Shown: in pieces, positions 49,143 through 59,211 of the stretch
Layout: each line of letters opens with the position of its first letter
How positions within the stretch are numbered: the first letter of the stretch is position 1
Source of the DNA: Actinomadura rifamycini DSM 43936
GTDB lineage: Bacteria > Actinomycetota > Actinomycetes > Streptosporangiales > Streptosporangiaceae
Length of the DNA stretch: 64,000 bases
Direction: 5' to 3'
NCBI RefSeq assembly: GCF_000425065.1
Contig: NZ_AULB01000003.1
Location: 62,001 to 126,000 of the forward strand
Position numbers and translations under genes: made by a program
The notes under the pieces: model-generated
The model's database searches: none
The model's input: only the letters and a program-made list of their open reading frames with translations
What the model was told of the DNA's origin: nothing

Positions 49143-49143
<1 letters not shown>
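47211..49143 (-). pseudogene. FtsX-like ABC transporter permease, frameshifted at a C17 tract
   Basis: The start ATG 49143 shares a base with the ATPase stop. The first part (RLALRDLRRRPAQALLLLL, four-helix half ending ARALNEPVRGPGRRP) reads through to the G17 run at 47840-47824. The remaining MacB/FtsX half (LPVPLLLGVRIAARRPRRTV, then MLVLSLALLLLAAVN) continues in another frame to the stop at 47211. The total span is not a multiple of three. A run of 16 or 19 G would restore one ~640-residue permease. This is either a homopolymer error or slippage-controlled expression. Confidence 0.85.
47824..47840 (+). repeat. 17-base C homopolymer within the permease gene
   Basis: Seventeen consecutive C on the plus strand, coding Gly residues in the permease. 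It is the only homopolymer of this length in the window and lies exactly at the frame change. A prime candidate for sequencing error or for slipped-strand variation. Confidence 0.9.
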
Positions 49144-49867
<724 letters not shown>

Positions 49868-49871
<4 letters not shown>

Positions 49872-50383
49872 TCGGCTTCCTTCGTCCAGTGGGTCTCGCA
49901 GGCGTCGAGCCAGCGCAGGTCGGCCTGCAGGCGGAGCGCCGCGCCCTCCAGCAGGAGCGCGGCGCGGCTCCCGGGCGGTTCGGCGAGCGCGGCGCGCTGC
50001 ACGCCGGCGAGGCGGCGCAGCAGGTCGCGGCGCTGGGCGTCGACGATCTCGACGGGGTCGGCGAGGCGGGCGGCGCGGGCCGCGACGAGCTTGAGGTGGA
50101 ACTCGGTGGGCGCCGTGCGCTCCCAGTCCTGCTCGGCGAGCCATGCGGCGACGCGCTCGCGGCCCGCCGGGGTGAGGTCGTGGACCTTGCGGTCGGGGCG
50201 GTCGGACTGGCCGACCACGCGGGACTCCACGAGCCCGGCCTTCTCCAGCCGCCGCAGCGTCACGTACACCTGGCCGGCGTTCAGGTCCTCGCCGAGCGGG
50301 CCGAGCGCGTCGCGCAGGCGCGCGCGCAGCTCGTACCCGTGCGCGGGTTCCTTGGCCAGAAGCGCCAGGACGATGTCCTGCAT
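49868..50383 (-). CDS. PadR family transcriptional regulator
   Basis: 171 aa, ATG 50383. A winged helix-turn-helix occupies the first ~90 residues: VLALLAKEPAHGYELRARL, then NAGQVYVTLRRLEKAGLVESRVV. The C-terminal part is the helical Vir domain for dimerisation. It is first in the operon with ABC genes overlapping it, the usual arrangement for an autoregulated exporter. A near-perfect CTAAC-C-GTTAG palindrome lies 28 bases upstream of the start. Confidence 0.9.
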
Positions 50384-50410
50384 CGGCCCCCCTCCGTCGA
50401 GGCTTATAGC

Positions 50411-50421
50411 TAACCGTTAGG
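50411..50421. promoter_or_regulatory. Candidate PadR operator, CTAACCGTTAG
   Basis: Inverted repeat CTAAC-C-GTTAG in an AT-richer stretch (TTATAGCTAACCG) upstream of the PadR gene and between it and the divergent S1C protease gene. Position suggests autoregulation. Confidence 0.5.
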
Positions 50422-50500
50422 CAGATCCGCGGTCAACTCGGCCGGGGACTATTCACCGGGGATCGGGAATTATGGGTGGAAAGGGGTGAGGAGGGGCTCA

Positions 50501-51601
50501 GTGACCGAACTCCCCGGACGCCGCGGAAGCGGGCGCCGCGGACTCCGTGCCGTGCTGCCGCTGCTGCTGGTCGCGCTGCTGGCCTTCCTCGTCCCCTCCT
50601 GCCGCCTGCCGGGCGAGGAGACCGAGACCGCCGTCCCGCCCGTCACCGCGACGGAGGTCGCCCCCGAGCGGACGGACTTCGCCGAGCGGCAGCCGGGCGT
50701 CGTCAACATCACGGCGGTGCGGGGACTGGAGAGCACCCGGGCCGCCGGAACGGGCATCGTGCTGGACGCCGCGGGGTTCGTGCTGACCAACAGCCACGTC
50801 ATCCAGGGCGCCACCGGGCTCGAGGGCACCGACACCGACAACGACCGCACCTACCGGGCGCGGGTCGTCGGGTACGACACGTCCCAGGACATCGCGGTGA
50901 TCCGGCTGACCGGCGCGTCCGGGCTGCCGGCCGCGCGGTTCGCGCCGGTGTCCACGGTCGCGATCGGCGACCCGGTCACCGCCGTCGGCAACGCGGGCGG
51001 CGACGGCGGCGAGCCGAGCGTCGTCACCGGGCACGTCACCGCGCTGGGGCAGACGGTCACCGCCCGGGACGACAGCGACGGCAGCGTCGAGCGGCTCGCC
51101 GGGATGATCGAGGTGAGCGCGCCGATCAAGCCGGGCGACTCCGGCGGCCCGCTGCTGAACTCCGCGGGCCGGGTGATCGGGGTCAACACGGCCGCGTCGG
51201 CCGCGCTGAAGGGGAACGCGCCGGACGGGCGGGAGCCGCGCGGCTACGCCATCCCGGCGGACCGCGCGCTGGAGATCGCCGCGCAGATCCGGCGCGGGGA
51301 GGCGTCCGCGACCGTGCACATCGGCGAGACGGCGATGCTGGGCGTGATGGTGCGCGGCAACGGGACGGAGCCGGGCGCCCGCGTCGTCGAGGTCGTCCCG
51401 GGCGGTCCCGCCGACGCCGCCGGGATCCCGGTGGGCGCGGCGATCGTCACGTTCGGCGGCGAGGGCGTCGACTCGCCGTCCGCGCTGACCGGGCTGATGC
51501 TGCGCCGCCACCCCGGCGACGTCGTCCGCATCGAGTGGGTGCGGCCGGGCGGCGGGATCGTCGCCGTCGACGTCCGGCTGGCGAAGGGGCCGCCGCAGTG
51601 A
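50501..51601 (+). CDS. S1C (DegP/HtrA-like) serine protease with PDZ domain
   Basis: 366 aa from GTG 50501, behind AGGAGG at 50489; the upstream GTG 50486 lies before that RBS. Residues 18-35 are a hydrophobic export segment ending VPSC, a possible lipobox. The catalytic triad is His in LTNSHV, Asp in SQDIAVIRL and Ser in KPGDSGGPLLN. The C-terminal ~85 residues (LGVMVRGNGTEPGARVVEVV) are a PDZ domain. Acts outside the membrane on misfolded or regulatory proteins. Confidence 0.9.
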   Translation: MTELPGRRGSGRRGLRAVLPLLLVALLAFLVPSCRLPGEETETAVPPVTATEVAPERTDFAERQPGVVNITAVRGLESTRAAGTGIVLDAAGFVLTNSHVIQGATGLEGTDTDNDRTYRARVVGYDTSQDIAVIRLTGASGLPAARFAPVSTVAIGDPVTAVGNAGGDGGEPSVVTGHVTALGQTVTARDDSDGSVERLAGMIEVSAPIKPGDSGGPLLNSAGRVIGVNTAASAALKGNAPDGREPRGYAIPADRALEIAAQIRRGEASATVHIGETAMLGVMVRGNGTEPGARVVEVVPGGPADAAGIPVGAAIVTFGGEGVDSPSALTGLMLRRHPGDVVRIEWVRPGGGIVAVDVRLAKGPPQ

Positions 51602-51725
51602 ACGCCGCAGTGACCGCGCGGCGCGCGCGCTGAGCTTTTCCGTCCGCCGGAGTCCGGGCCTTTCCGGGGCGCGGTTCCGTGCGACAGTGGGAGGTCACAG
51701 CGCCGAGCCCCACGAGGATGTGACC

Positions 51726-54008
51726 ATGAGCCGCAAGGCCCCCTCCGGCGACTTCGATGACGCCGGACTGCAGGTGTCGAAGCCGAAGACGTGGGCGGCG
51801 GGCGTGCCCGGAGTGGCGGCCGCGCTGCGCGATTCGTACGAGCAGATGGGCGCCGCGCGGACGGCGCTGACGCTGCTGCGCGTCAACCAGAAGCAGGGGT
51901 TCGACTGCCCCGGCTGCGCCTGGCCCGAGGGCGACGAGCGGCACGTCGCGGAGTTCTGCGAGAACGGCGCGAAGGCCGTCGCCGAGGAGGCCACGACGCG
52001 GCGGATCACTCGGGAGTTCTTCGCCGCGCACACGGTCGACGAGCTGGGCGAGCGGTCCGACCACTGGCTCGGGCAGCAGGGCCGGCTGACCGAGCCGATG
52101 ATCAGGCGCCCCGGCGCCGCGCACTACGAGCCCGTCGGCTGGGACGACGCCTTCGCGCTGCTGGCGTCCGAGCTGAACGCCCTCCGCTCGCCCGACGAGG
52201 CCGTCTTCTACACCTCGGGACGGACGAGCAACGAGGCGGCGTTCGCCTACCAGCTCTTCGTCCGCGAGTTCGGCACGAACAACATGCCCGACTGCAGCAA
52301 CATGTGCCACGAGTCGTCCGGCTCCGCACTGACCGAGACGCTCGGCGTCGGCAAGGGCTCGGTGCTCCTGGAGGACCTGCACGAGGCCGACCTGATCTTC
52401 GTGGTCGGGCAGAACCCGGGGACGAACCATCCGCGGATGCTGTCGGCGCTGGAACGCGCCAAGAAGGGCGGCGCGCGGATCGTCGCCGTCAACCCGCTGC
52501 CGGAGGCCGGGCTGATGCGGTTCAAGAACCCGCAGCGGCCGTCCGGCGTCACCGGCCAGGGCACCGCGCTCGCCGACCGCTTCCTGCAGATCCGGCTGAA
52601 CGGCGACCTCGCGCTCTTCCAGGCCCTCAACCGGCTGCTGCTGGAGTCGGACGCGCCGGACGCGGTCGACCGCGCGTTCATCGACGCGCACACGCACGGG
52701 TTCGAGGCGTTCGAGAAGCACGTCCGCGACCTCGACTGGGGCGACGTCCTGGAGGCGACCGGGCTGACCCGCGGCGAGATCGCCGCGACGCTCGGGGACG
52801 TGCTCTCCGCGGAGCGGATCGTGGTGTGCTGGGCGATGGGCCTCACCCAGCACCGCAACTCGGTGCCGACGATCCGCGAGGTCGTCAACTTCCTGCTGCT
52901 GCGCGGCAACGTGGGCCGCCCCGGCGCGGGCGTCTGCCCCGTCCGCGGCCACTCCAACGTGCAGGGCGACCGCACGATGGGCATCTACGAGAAGCCCGCG
53001 CCCGCCTTTCTGGACGCGCTGGAGGCCGAGTTCGGGTTCGCGCCGCCGCGCGCGCACGGCCTCGACACCGTCGGCGCGATCCGCGCGATGCGGGACGGCG
53101 CGGCGAAGGTGTTCTTCGGGATGGGCGGCAACTTCGTCCGCGCCACGCCCGACTCGGCCGTCACCGAGGCGGCGCTGCGGAACTGCCGGCTGACCGCGCA
53201 CGTCTCGACGAAGCTGAACCGCTCGCACGCGGTGACCGGCGAGTACGCGCTGATCCTGCCGACCCTCGGCCGGACCGAGCGGGACGTGCAGGAGTCCGGC
53301 GCGCAGTTCGTGTCCGTCGAGGACTCGATGGGCATGGTGCACGCGTCCCGGGGCCGGCTCGCGCCGGCGTCGGAGCACCTGCTGTCGGAGGTCGCGATCG
53401 TGTGCCGGCTGGCCCGCGCGGCGCTGCCCGCCTCGGTCGTCGACTGGGCGGCGATGGAGCGCGACTACGACGTCGTCCGCGACCACGTGTCCCGGGTGGT
53501 GCCGGGGTTCGCCGACTACAACGCCCGCGTGCGCGCGCCGGGCGGGTTCGTCCTGCCGCACGCGCCGCGCGACGAGCGCCGCTTCCCGACCGCGACCGGC
53601 AAGGCAAACCTCACCGTCAACGGGCTGGAGGTGCTGCGGGTCCCGGAGGGGCGGCTGCTGCTGCAGACCGTCCGCAGCCACGACCAGTACAACACCACCG
53701 TCTACGGGCTGGACGACCGCTACCGGGGCATCAAGGCCGGACGCCGCGTCGTGTTCGTCAACCCGTCCGACCTGGCCGCCCTCGGCCTCCCGGACGGCGC
53801 CCTCGTCGACCTCGTGTCCGAATGGTCCGACGGGACCGAGCGGCGCGCACCGGAGTTCCGGGTCGTCGGCTACCCGACCGCGCCCGGCTGCGCGGCGGCC
53901 TACTTCCCGGAGACGAACGTGCTGGTGCCGCTCGACAGCACCGCCGAGATCAGCAACACGCCGACGTCGAAGTCGGTGGTGGTCCGGCTGGAGCGGCGCG
54001 CGGATTGA
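51726..54008 (+). CDS. FdhF/YdeP-family molybdopterin oxidoreductase
   Basis: 760 aa, ATG 51726. Formate-dehydrogenase-like molybdoenzyme of the YdeP subgroup: a short N-terminal region with DCPGCAWP, a bis-MGD binding core (FYTSGRTSNEAAFAYQLF, DCSNMCHESSG, VVGQNPGTNHPRM) and a C-terminal domain with TVRSHDQYNTTVYGLDDRYRGI. The NuoG-type iron-sulfur ferredoxin domain is absent. YdeP is linked to acid resistance in E. coli; the physiological reaction is not known. It stands alone, with no fdhD or electron-transfer gene adjacent. Confidence 0.92.
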   Translation: MSRKAPSGDFDDAGLQVSKPKTWAAGVPGVAAALRDSYEQMGAARTALTLLRVNQKQGFDCPGCAWPEGDERHVAEFCENGAKAVAEEATTRRITREFFAAHTVDELGERSDHWLGQQGRLTEPMIRRPGAAHYEPVGWDDAFALLASELNALRSPDEAVFYTSGRTSNEAAFAYQLFVREFGTNNMPDCSNMCHESSGSALTETLGVGKGSVLLEDLHEADLIFVVGQNPGTNHPRMLSALERAKKGGARIVAVNPLPEAGLMRFKNPQRPSGVTGQGTALADRFLQIRLNGDLALFQALNRLLLESDAPDAVDRAFIDAHTHGFEAFEKHVRDLDWGDVLEATGLTRGEIAATLGDVLSAERIVVCWAMGLTQHRNSVPTIREVVNFLLLRGNVGRPGAGVCPVRGHSNVQGDRTMGIYEKPAPAFLDALEAEFGFAPPRAHGLDTVGAIRAMRDGAAKVFFGMGGNFVRATPDSAVTEAALRNCRLTAHVSTKLNRSHAVTGEYALILPTLGRTERDVQESGAQFVSVEDSMGMVHASRGRLAPASEHLLSEVAIVCRLARAALPASVVDWAAMERDYDVVRDHVSRVVPGFADYNARVRAPGGFVLPHAPRDERRFPTATGKANLTVNGLEVLRVPEGRLLLQTVRSHDQYNTTVYGLDDRYRGIKAGRRVVFVNPSDLAALGLPDGALVDLVSEWSDGTERRAPEFRVVGYPTAPGCAAAYFPETNVLVPLDSTAEISNTPTSKSVVVRLERRAD

Positions 54009-54046
54009 CCCTGCACGCGGGCGTCCCGGCGGATTAGGCTGGCTCC

Positions 54047-54700
54047 ATGACGAACCTCCCCGACCATGCCGGGACGTCCGGGACGCCGGAGATGCGGGCG
54101 TCCGACACCGATCGGGACCGGGTGGCGCAGATCCTGCGGGACGCGGCGGGCGACGGCCGGCTCACGCTCGCCGAGTTGGACGAGCGCCTCGACGCGGTGT
54201 ACGCGGCCAAGACGTACGCCGAGTTGCAGCCCCTCACGCGGGACCTGCCCGCCACCGGCGCCGCCGCGGCCCCGCCGCCGGTGGTCGGGGCGGACCACCG
54301 TCCGGTGGACGGCGCGCCCACGTGGAAGACCGGGATCGGCGTCCTCAGCGGGTTCCGCCGGTCGGGCGTGTGGAACGCGCCCCGCTCCTTCTTCGCGTTC
54401 GCGTGGTGGGGCGGCGGCAAGATCGACCTGCGGGAGGCGCGGTTCACCGAGGGCGAGACGACGATCCACGCGTGGGCGATCATGGGCGGCGTCGAGGTGG
54501 TGGTGCCGGACGACGTCGCCGTGCACGTCCGCGGCCTCGGGATCATGGGCGGGTTCGACGGGCGCGCCAGCGGGCCCGGCGAGCCGGGCGCCCCCAAGGT
54601 GGTCGTCAAGGGGTTCGCGTTCTGGGGCGGCGTCAACGTCAAGCGCCGCGCCCGCAAGGGCACGAAGGACGACCGCGCCCGCAAGGCCATCGAGGACTGA
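54047..54700 (+). CDS. DUF1707 protein with LiaF-like C-terminal domain
   Basis: 217 aa, ATG 54047. DUF1707 (SHOCT-like) domain at residues about 16-70, starting MRASDTDRDRVAQILRDAAGDGRL and including LDAVYAAKTYAELQPL. The C-terminal half (KIDLREARFTEGETTIHAWAIMGGVEVVVP) repeats the G-G-V-E pattern of the LiaF/YvqF-type beta helix. Common in actinobacteria; thought to act at the envelope, function not established. No transmembrane helix is evident. Confidence 0.88.
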   Translation: MTNLPDHAGTSGTPEMRASDTDRDRVAQILRDAAGDGRLTLAELDERLDAVYAAKTYAELQPLTRDLPATGAAAAPPPVVGADHRPVDGAPTWKTGIGVLSGFRRSGVWNAPRSFFAFAWWGGGKIDLREARFTEGETTIHAWAIMGGVEVVVPDDVAVHVRGLGIMGGFDGRASGPGEPGAPKVVVKGFAFWGGVNVKRRARKGTKDDRARKAIED

Positions 54701-54733
54701 CGGGGCCAGCGGGACTGGCGCGGACGAGCGGGG

Positions 54734-55504
54734 CTAGCCGGGATCGGCGCCGGCCGGCGCGGCCGGGCGGTGCGCGGCGGGCCCGCCGACGATCCGGTCG
54801 AGCCACTCCCCCAGCAGGGCGTTCTCGGTCGGGGTGAGCCCGGCGGCGGGCTCGTCGGCGAGCGCGGCCCGCAGCGCGATGGCGAGGGCCGGCGCGCCGC
54901 CGTCCCCGGCGCCGTCCGCGCCGCCCGCCGCACCGCCGGACGTCCCGTCCCGGGGCCCGGCGGGGAGGATCAGCGCGGCGAAGAGGGCGTCGCGCATGCG
55001 CGCGGGCAGGGCCGGGTCGCCCTCACCGGCGATCAGCGCCAGCACCACGCCCGTCCCCGCCGCGTGGACCATGCGGGCGGCGATCTCGACCGGCACCCGC
55101 AGCCGCCCCGCGCGGGCGACGGCCCCGATGAGGCCGAGCAGGATCTCGTGGGCCTCGGCGGCGGCGGGCGGGCGGCGGGCGGTCCCGTACATGAGGGTGT
55201 AGAGCTCCGGGTTCGACAGGCCGAACTCGAGGTGCAGGTCCCAGCCCCGGCGCAGGTCCTCGACGGGGTCGCCGGTGCGGGGCTGCGCGCGCTTGCTCGC
55301 CAGGTACCGCTCGAACCCGTACGCGGCGACGGCGTCGAGCAGCCCCCGCTTGTCGCCGAAGTGGTGGTAGAGGGTCGGCGCCCCGACTCCGGCGGCGCCG
55401 CAGATGGCCCGGGTCGAGACGGCCTCGCCGCCCGACTCGGCGACCAGCCGCGCCGCGGCCCGCAGGATCCGCTCCCGCGCGTCGACGTCCTTCTGCACAG
55501 TCAC
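54734..55504 (-). CDS. TetR family transcriptional regulator
   Basis: About 256 aa. The start is uncertain: GTG 55504 or GTG 55498 just before the HTH; a longer frame to 55558 lacks support. HTH: RILRAAARLVAESGGEAVSTRAICGAAGVGAPTLYHHFGDK. A Gly/Ala-rich stretch lies near residue 205. It is divergent from a zinc alcohol dehydrogenase gene, with an inverted repeat TATAGCA-N13-TGCTATA between them. I infer repression of both genes. Confidence 0.85.
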   Translation of the reverse strand: MTVQKDVDARERILRAAARLVAESGGEAVSTRAICGAAGVGAPTLYHHFGDKRGLLDAVAAYGFERYLASKRAQPRTGDPVEDLRRGWDLHLEFGLSNPELYTLMYGTARRPPAAAEAHEILLGLIGAVARAGRLRVPVEIAARMVHAAGTGVVLALIAGEGDPALPARMRDALFAALILPAGPRDGTSGGAAGGADGAGDGGAPALAIALRAALADEPAAGLTPTENALLGEWLDRIVGGPAAHRPAAPAGADPG

Positions 55505-55585
55505 AACAACGATGCTACAGAAAATTTGCGAGCACCGATATGGCGGTGTGACCTGCACAAACGCGCGCCCGGACCGTCGGCGCTC

Positions 55586-55612
55586 TATAGCAGAGCTACA
55601 AGAGTTGCTATA
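55586..55612. promoter_or_regulatory. Candidate operator TATAGCA-N13-TGCTATA
   Basis: Perfect 7+7 inverted repeat in the divergent region between the TetR and alcohol dehydrogenase genes, in an AT-rich patch. The spacing (27 bases overall) suits a TetR dimer pair. It lies 57 bases upstream of the dehydrogenase start. Confidence 0.6.
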
Positions 55613-55668
55613 TCGTCGTTAGCGGCGGTCGGCGCGGCCGCCACCGCAACGACGAAGGGAGCGCAGCC

Positions 55669-56688
55669 ATGCGCAGCGCCGTTCTCACCGCACCGGGCAA
55701 GCCGCTGGAGATCGTCGAGCGCGACGTGCCCGCGCCCGGCCCCGGGGAGATCCTCGTCCGGGTCACCGCGTGCGGGATGTGCTTCTCGGAGGTCAACCAC
55801 CTCCACGACCACTACCCCTTCGGGGCGTTCCCGACGGTGCCCGGCCACGAGATCACCGGCGTCGTCGAGGCGCTCGGCGACGGGGTGTCCTGGCCCGCGC
55901 CCGGCACCCCGGTCGGCGCCGCCTGGATCCACGACTCCTGCGGGCGCTGCGACAACTGCGTCCGCGGCGACCAGATCCTGTGCACCGGCGGCCCGAAGCA
56001 CGTCACCGGCGTCAACCGGGACGGCGGGTACGCCGAGTACTTCGTCGCCCGCGCCGGATTCGTCACCCCGCTCCCCGACGGCCTCGACCCGGTCGCCGCC
56101 GCGCCGCTGATGTGCGCCGGGATCACCGCGTTCAACGGGCTCCGGCAGGGCGGCGCCACCGCCGGGTCGAAGGTCGCCGTGCTCGGCACCGGCGGCGTCG
56201 GGACGCTCGCCGTCCGGTTCGCGGCGGCGATCGGCGCCCGCGTCGCCGTCGTGTCCCGGTCGCGCCGCGCCGAGGCGGAGGCCGCGGCCCTCGGCGCCGA
56301 ACTGTACGTCGCGACCGACGAGCAGGACCCGGCCGAGGCCCTGCGGGCCTGGGGCGGCGCCGACCTGATCATGAACACGGCGCCGAGCACCGCGGCGGCG
56401 CTGGCCGCGTTCGAGGGGCTGCGCCCGGACGGGACGCTGCTGTTCCTCGGCTTCGACGGCGCCGAGGCGTCGGTGCCGCCCGTCTCGCTCGTCCTGCACC
56501 GGCGGCGGATCATGGGCAGCCCGTCGGGGTCCCCGCACGACCTGCGCGACACCCTCGCGTTCGCCGCCGCGCACGGGATCGTCCCGGACGTCGCCCCGAT
56601 CACGCTCGACGAGGCGCCCGGCGTGCTGGCCGCGATGGACGCGGGCACGCATCGGGGCCGCGCCGTGATCGTCTTCGACCGGCCCTGA
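55669..56688 (+). CDS. Zinc-dependent alcohol dehydrogenase
   Basis: 339 aa, ATG 55669 with GAAGGGAG upstream. Medium-chain dehydrogenase: the catalytic zinc ligand Cys in TACGMCFSE (residue about 37), GHEITG, the structural zinc cysteines CGRCDNCVRGDQILC (about 97-111) and Rossmann GTGGVGTLAVRF. It oxidises alcohols or reduces aldehydes with NAD(P)(H). Regulated by the divergent TetR, by inference. Substrate unknown. Confidence 0.92.
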   Translation: MRSAVLTAPGKPLEIVERDVPAPGPGEILVRVTACGMCFSEVNHLHDHYPFGAFPTVPGHEITGVVEALGDGVSWPAPGTPVGAAWIHDSCGRCDNCVRGDQILCTGGPKHVTGVNRDGGYAEYFVARAGFVTPLPDGLDPVAAAPLMCAGITAFNGLRQGGATAGSKVAVLGTGGVGTLAVRFAAAIGARVAVVSRSRRAEAEAAALGAELYVATDEQDPAEALRAWGGADLIMNTAPSTAAALAAFEGLRPDGTLLFLGFDGAEASVPPVSLVLHRRRIMGSPSGSPHDLRDTLAFAAAHGIVPDVAPITLDEAPGVLAAMDAGTHRGRAVIVFDRP

Positions 56689-56703
56689 CCGGCGGGCGCG
56701 GCG

Positions 56704-58095
56704 TCAGGGCCACCAGGGGCGGGCGGCCTCGAACGCGGAGCAGGCCCGCATCACCAGGGCGTCGGCGTGGCGGGCGCCGACGACCTGCAGCCCGACCGGC
56801 AGCCCCGCCGCGGTCGTCCCGCACGGGACGCTCGCGGCGGGCTGCTGCGTCATGTTGAACGGGTACGTGAACGGGGTCCAGCCCGTCCAGCGCGGGGACG
56901 GCGACCCCGCCGGGACCTCCGCGCCCGCCTCGAACGCCGGGATCGGCATCGTCGGGGTGAGGAGCAGGTCGTAGCGCTCGTGGAACAGGCCCATGATCCG
57001 GCCCAGCTCCATCCGGCGGGCGGTCGCCGCGAGGTAGTCCAGCGCCGAGTACCGGGCGCCCTGCTCGCAGATCTCCCGCAGCCCCGGGTCGAGGGCCGCG
57101 AACCGCTCGGGCGTCAGATGCTCGACGACCTTCGCGGCCCCGGCGAACCACAGGACCTCGAACTCCGCCACGGGGTCGCCGAAGCCGGGGTCGGCCTCCT
57201 CGACCTTCGCGCCCAGCTCGGCGAAGGCTTCGGCGGCCGCCGCGGCCAGCGCCGCGACCTCCGGGTCGACCTCCGCGAACCCGAGCGCCGGGCTGTAGGC
57301 GACGCGCAGGCCCGTCAGGTCCGGCTCCCGCTCCGCGGGGGAAAGCCGGAACGGGGCCGCCGGCGGCGCGAGCGCCGACCAGTCGCGGGCGTCCGGGCCG
57401 CACACCGCGTCCAGCAGGAGCTCCGCGTCCTCGACGGTCCGGGTCATCGGCCCGACGTGCGCGAGCGTCCCGAACGGGCTCGCCGGGTAGTGCGGGATCC
57501 GCCCGTACGTCGGCTTGATCGTGAACGTGCCGGTGAAGCTCGCGGGGATCCGGACCGAGCCGCCGCCGTCGGTGCCGAGCGCGAGCGGCGCCATGCCCGC
57601 CGCGACGGCCGCCGCCGCCCCGCCGGACGACCCGCCGGCCGTCCGCGACGGGTCGGCCGGGTTGCGGGTGACGCCGGTCAGCGGCGAGTCGGTGACGCCC
57701 TTCCACGCGAACTCGGGCGTGGTCGTCTTCCCCGCGAACACCGCGCCCTGCGCGCGCAGCCGCGCCACCGACGGGGCGTCCTCGGTCCACGGGCCGGACG
57801 GGTCGATCGTCGTCGAGCCGCGCAGCGTCGGCCAGCCCTCGGTGAGCAGCACGTCCTTGATCGAGACCGGCACGCCGTCCAGCGGGCCGAGCACCGCGCC
57901 GCGCCGCCACCGCTCCGCGGACGCCCGCGCCATCGCGAGGGTCGTGTCCGGATCCACCAGGCAGTACGCGTTGATCCGCGGGTCGTCCCGCTCGATGCGG
58001 GCGAGGACGGCCTGCGCCGCCTCCACCGGGGACAGCGCGCCCGCCCGGTAGCCGTCGACCAGTTCGGCCGCGGTCAGGTCGGCCGGGTCCGTCAT
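56704..58095 (-). CDS. Amidase signature family enzyme
   Basis: 463 aa, ATG 58095, overlapping the stop of the 2-hydroxyacid dehydrogenase gene (ATGA). Ser-cisSer-Lys triad: Lys in PVSIKDVLL (about residue 73), GGSSGGAAAAVAAG (cis-Ser, about 150) and GTDGGGSVRIPA (Ser, about 173). It hydrolyses amides to acid plus ammonia or amine. The operon and shared operators suggest it works in a pathway with the racemase-like, aminotransferase and dehydrogenase enzymes of this regulon. Confidence 0.9.
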   Translation of the reverse strand: MTDPADLTAAELVDGYRAGALSPVEAAQAVLARIERDDPRINAYCLVDPDTTLAMARASAERWRRGAVLGPLDGVPVSIKDVLLTEGWPTLRGSTTIDPSGPWTEDAPSVARLRAQGAVFAGKTTTPEFAWKGVTDSPLTGVTRNPADPSRTAGGSSGGAAAAVAAGMAPLALGTDGGGSVRIPASFTGTFTIKPTYGRIPHYPASPFGTLAHVGPMTRTVEDAELLLDAVCGPDARDWSALAPPAAPFRLSPAEREPDLTGLRVAYSPALGFAEVDPEVAALAAAAAEAFAELGAKVEEADPGFGDPVAEFEVLWFAGAAKVVEHLTPERFAALDPGLREICEQGARYSALDYLAATARRMELGRIMGLFHERYDLLLTPTMPIPAFEAGAEVPAGSPSPRWTGWTPFTYPFNMTQQPAASVPCGTTAAGLPVGLQVVGARHADALVMRACSAFEAARPWWP

Positions 58096-59120
58096 CGTCC
58101 TACCCCCTCCGGGCGGCGCGGGGCACCCGTCCCCACGTAGCCGAGTCGCTTGTCCACGACGTTGCGCAGCGGCCGTCCGGTCGCGAAGCGGTCGAAGTTC
58201 TCGACGAACAGCTCGACCAGTTCGTCCCGCCAGCCCACCGTGTCGCCCGACATGTGCGGCGACACGATCACGTTCGGCAGATCCCACAGCGGGGACTTCT
58301 CCGGCAGCGGCTCCTCCTCGAACACGTCGAGGGCCGCGCCCGCGATCCGCCCGTCCCGCAGCGCCGCCACCAGGTCGTCCTGGACGACCAGCGCGCCGCG
58401 GCCCACGTTGATCAGCCGTGCCGACGGCCGCATCCGCGCCAGCGCGGCGGCGTCGATCATGCCGCGGGTCCGCGGGGTGAGCGGGGCGGCGAGCACGACG
58501 TAGTCGGCCTCGGCGAGCGGCCCGGCCAGGTCGTCGGCGGCGTGCACGTCGCCGAAGTCGGGGTCGCCGGTGCGGGCGGTGCGGCCCGCGCCGCTCACCC
58601 GCAGCCCGCAGGCGGCGAGCCGCCGCGCGACGGCCCGGCCGATCGGGCCGGTCCCGACGACGAGCGCGCGCCGGCCGGTGACCCGCTCGGTCTCCCGGTG
58701 CCGCCAGCGCCGCTCCGCCTGCAGCCGGACCGTCCCGTGCAGGTCCTTCGCGAACGACAGCACCAGCCCGAGGACGTACTCCGCGATCGGCTCGTCGAAC
58801 ACGCCTCGCGAGTTGGTGAGGACGGTGTCACTCTCGATCAGCCCCGGGAACATCATCCTGTCGACGCCGGCGCTGGCGATGTGCACCCAGCGCGGCGTCC
58901 GGGCGCCGTCCCCCTCGGGCCACGCCGCGGCGAGGGCGTCGGAGAGGAAATCCCATACGAAGACCGCGTCGGCCTCCGAAACGGCGGCGGCGAGGTCGGG
59001 TGCGCGCACGTACCGGACGTCCGCCCGGCTCTCCACGTCGGCCATCCCGGACGGCTCGACGTCCCCCGTCAGCACCGCCACCACGGGCGGTGCACCGGCT
59101 GCGGTCGAAGGCTGCTGCAT
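58092..59120 (-). CDS. D-2-hydroxyacid dehydrogenase (NAD)
   Basis: 342 aa, ATG 59120. NAD-binding GTGPIGRAVARRL near residue 155. Catalytic Arg in NVGRGALV, Glu in DVFEEEPLPEKS and His in SPHMSGDT. Reduces a 2-keto acid to the D-2-hydroxy acid or the reverse. It is upstream of and coupled to the amidase. Its promoter shares the operator at 59200-59211 with the divergent DUF3830 gene. Confidence 0.9.
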   Translation of the reverse strand: MQQPSTAAGAPPVVAVLTGDVEPSGMADVESRADVRYVRAPDLAAAVSEADAVFVWDFLSDALAAAWPEGDGARTPRWVHIASAGVDRMMFPGLIESDTVLTNSRGVFDEPIAEYVLGLVLSFAKDLHGTVRLQAERRWRHRETERVTGRRALVVGTGPIGRAVARRLAACGLRVSGAGRTARTGDPDFGDVHAADDLAGPLAEADYVVLAAPLTPRTRGMIDAAALARMRPSARLINVGRGALVVQDDLVAALRDGRIAGAALDVFEEEPLPEKSPLWDLPNVIVSPHMSGDTVGWRDELVELFVENFDRFATGRPLRNVVDKRLGYVGTGAPRRPEGVGR

Positions 59121-59173
59121 CGGCTCTGCTTTCGGGGTTCCGGGAGTTTACGAGATGGCAACTCGGGGAGGCA

Positions 59174-59211
59174 TTGACACGCTAGGAAGGCTTCGTAGGA
59201 TTGTCAACAAT
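59174..59211 (+). promoter_or_regulatory. Promoter with GntR operator ATTGTCAACAAT
   Basis: TTGACA (59174-59179), a 16-base spacer and TAGGAT (59196-59201) form a strong consensus-like promoter for the DUF3830 gene. The near-palindrome ATTGTCAACAAT at 59200-59211 overlaps its -10 and start region. Two exact relatives, ATTGTCGACAAT, occur at 60675-60686 and 62221-62232. It also lies 80 bases upstream of the divergent hydroxyacid dehydrogenase. Confidence 0.75.
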
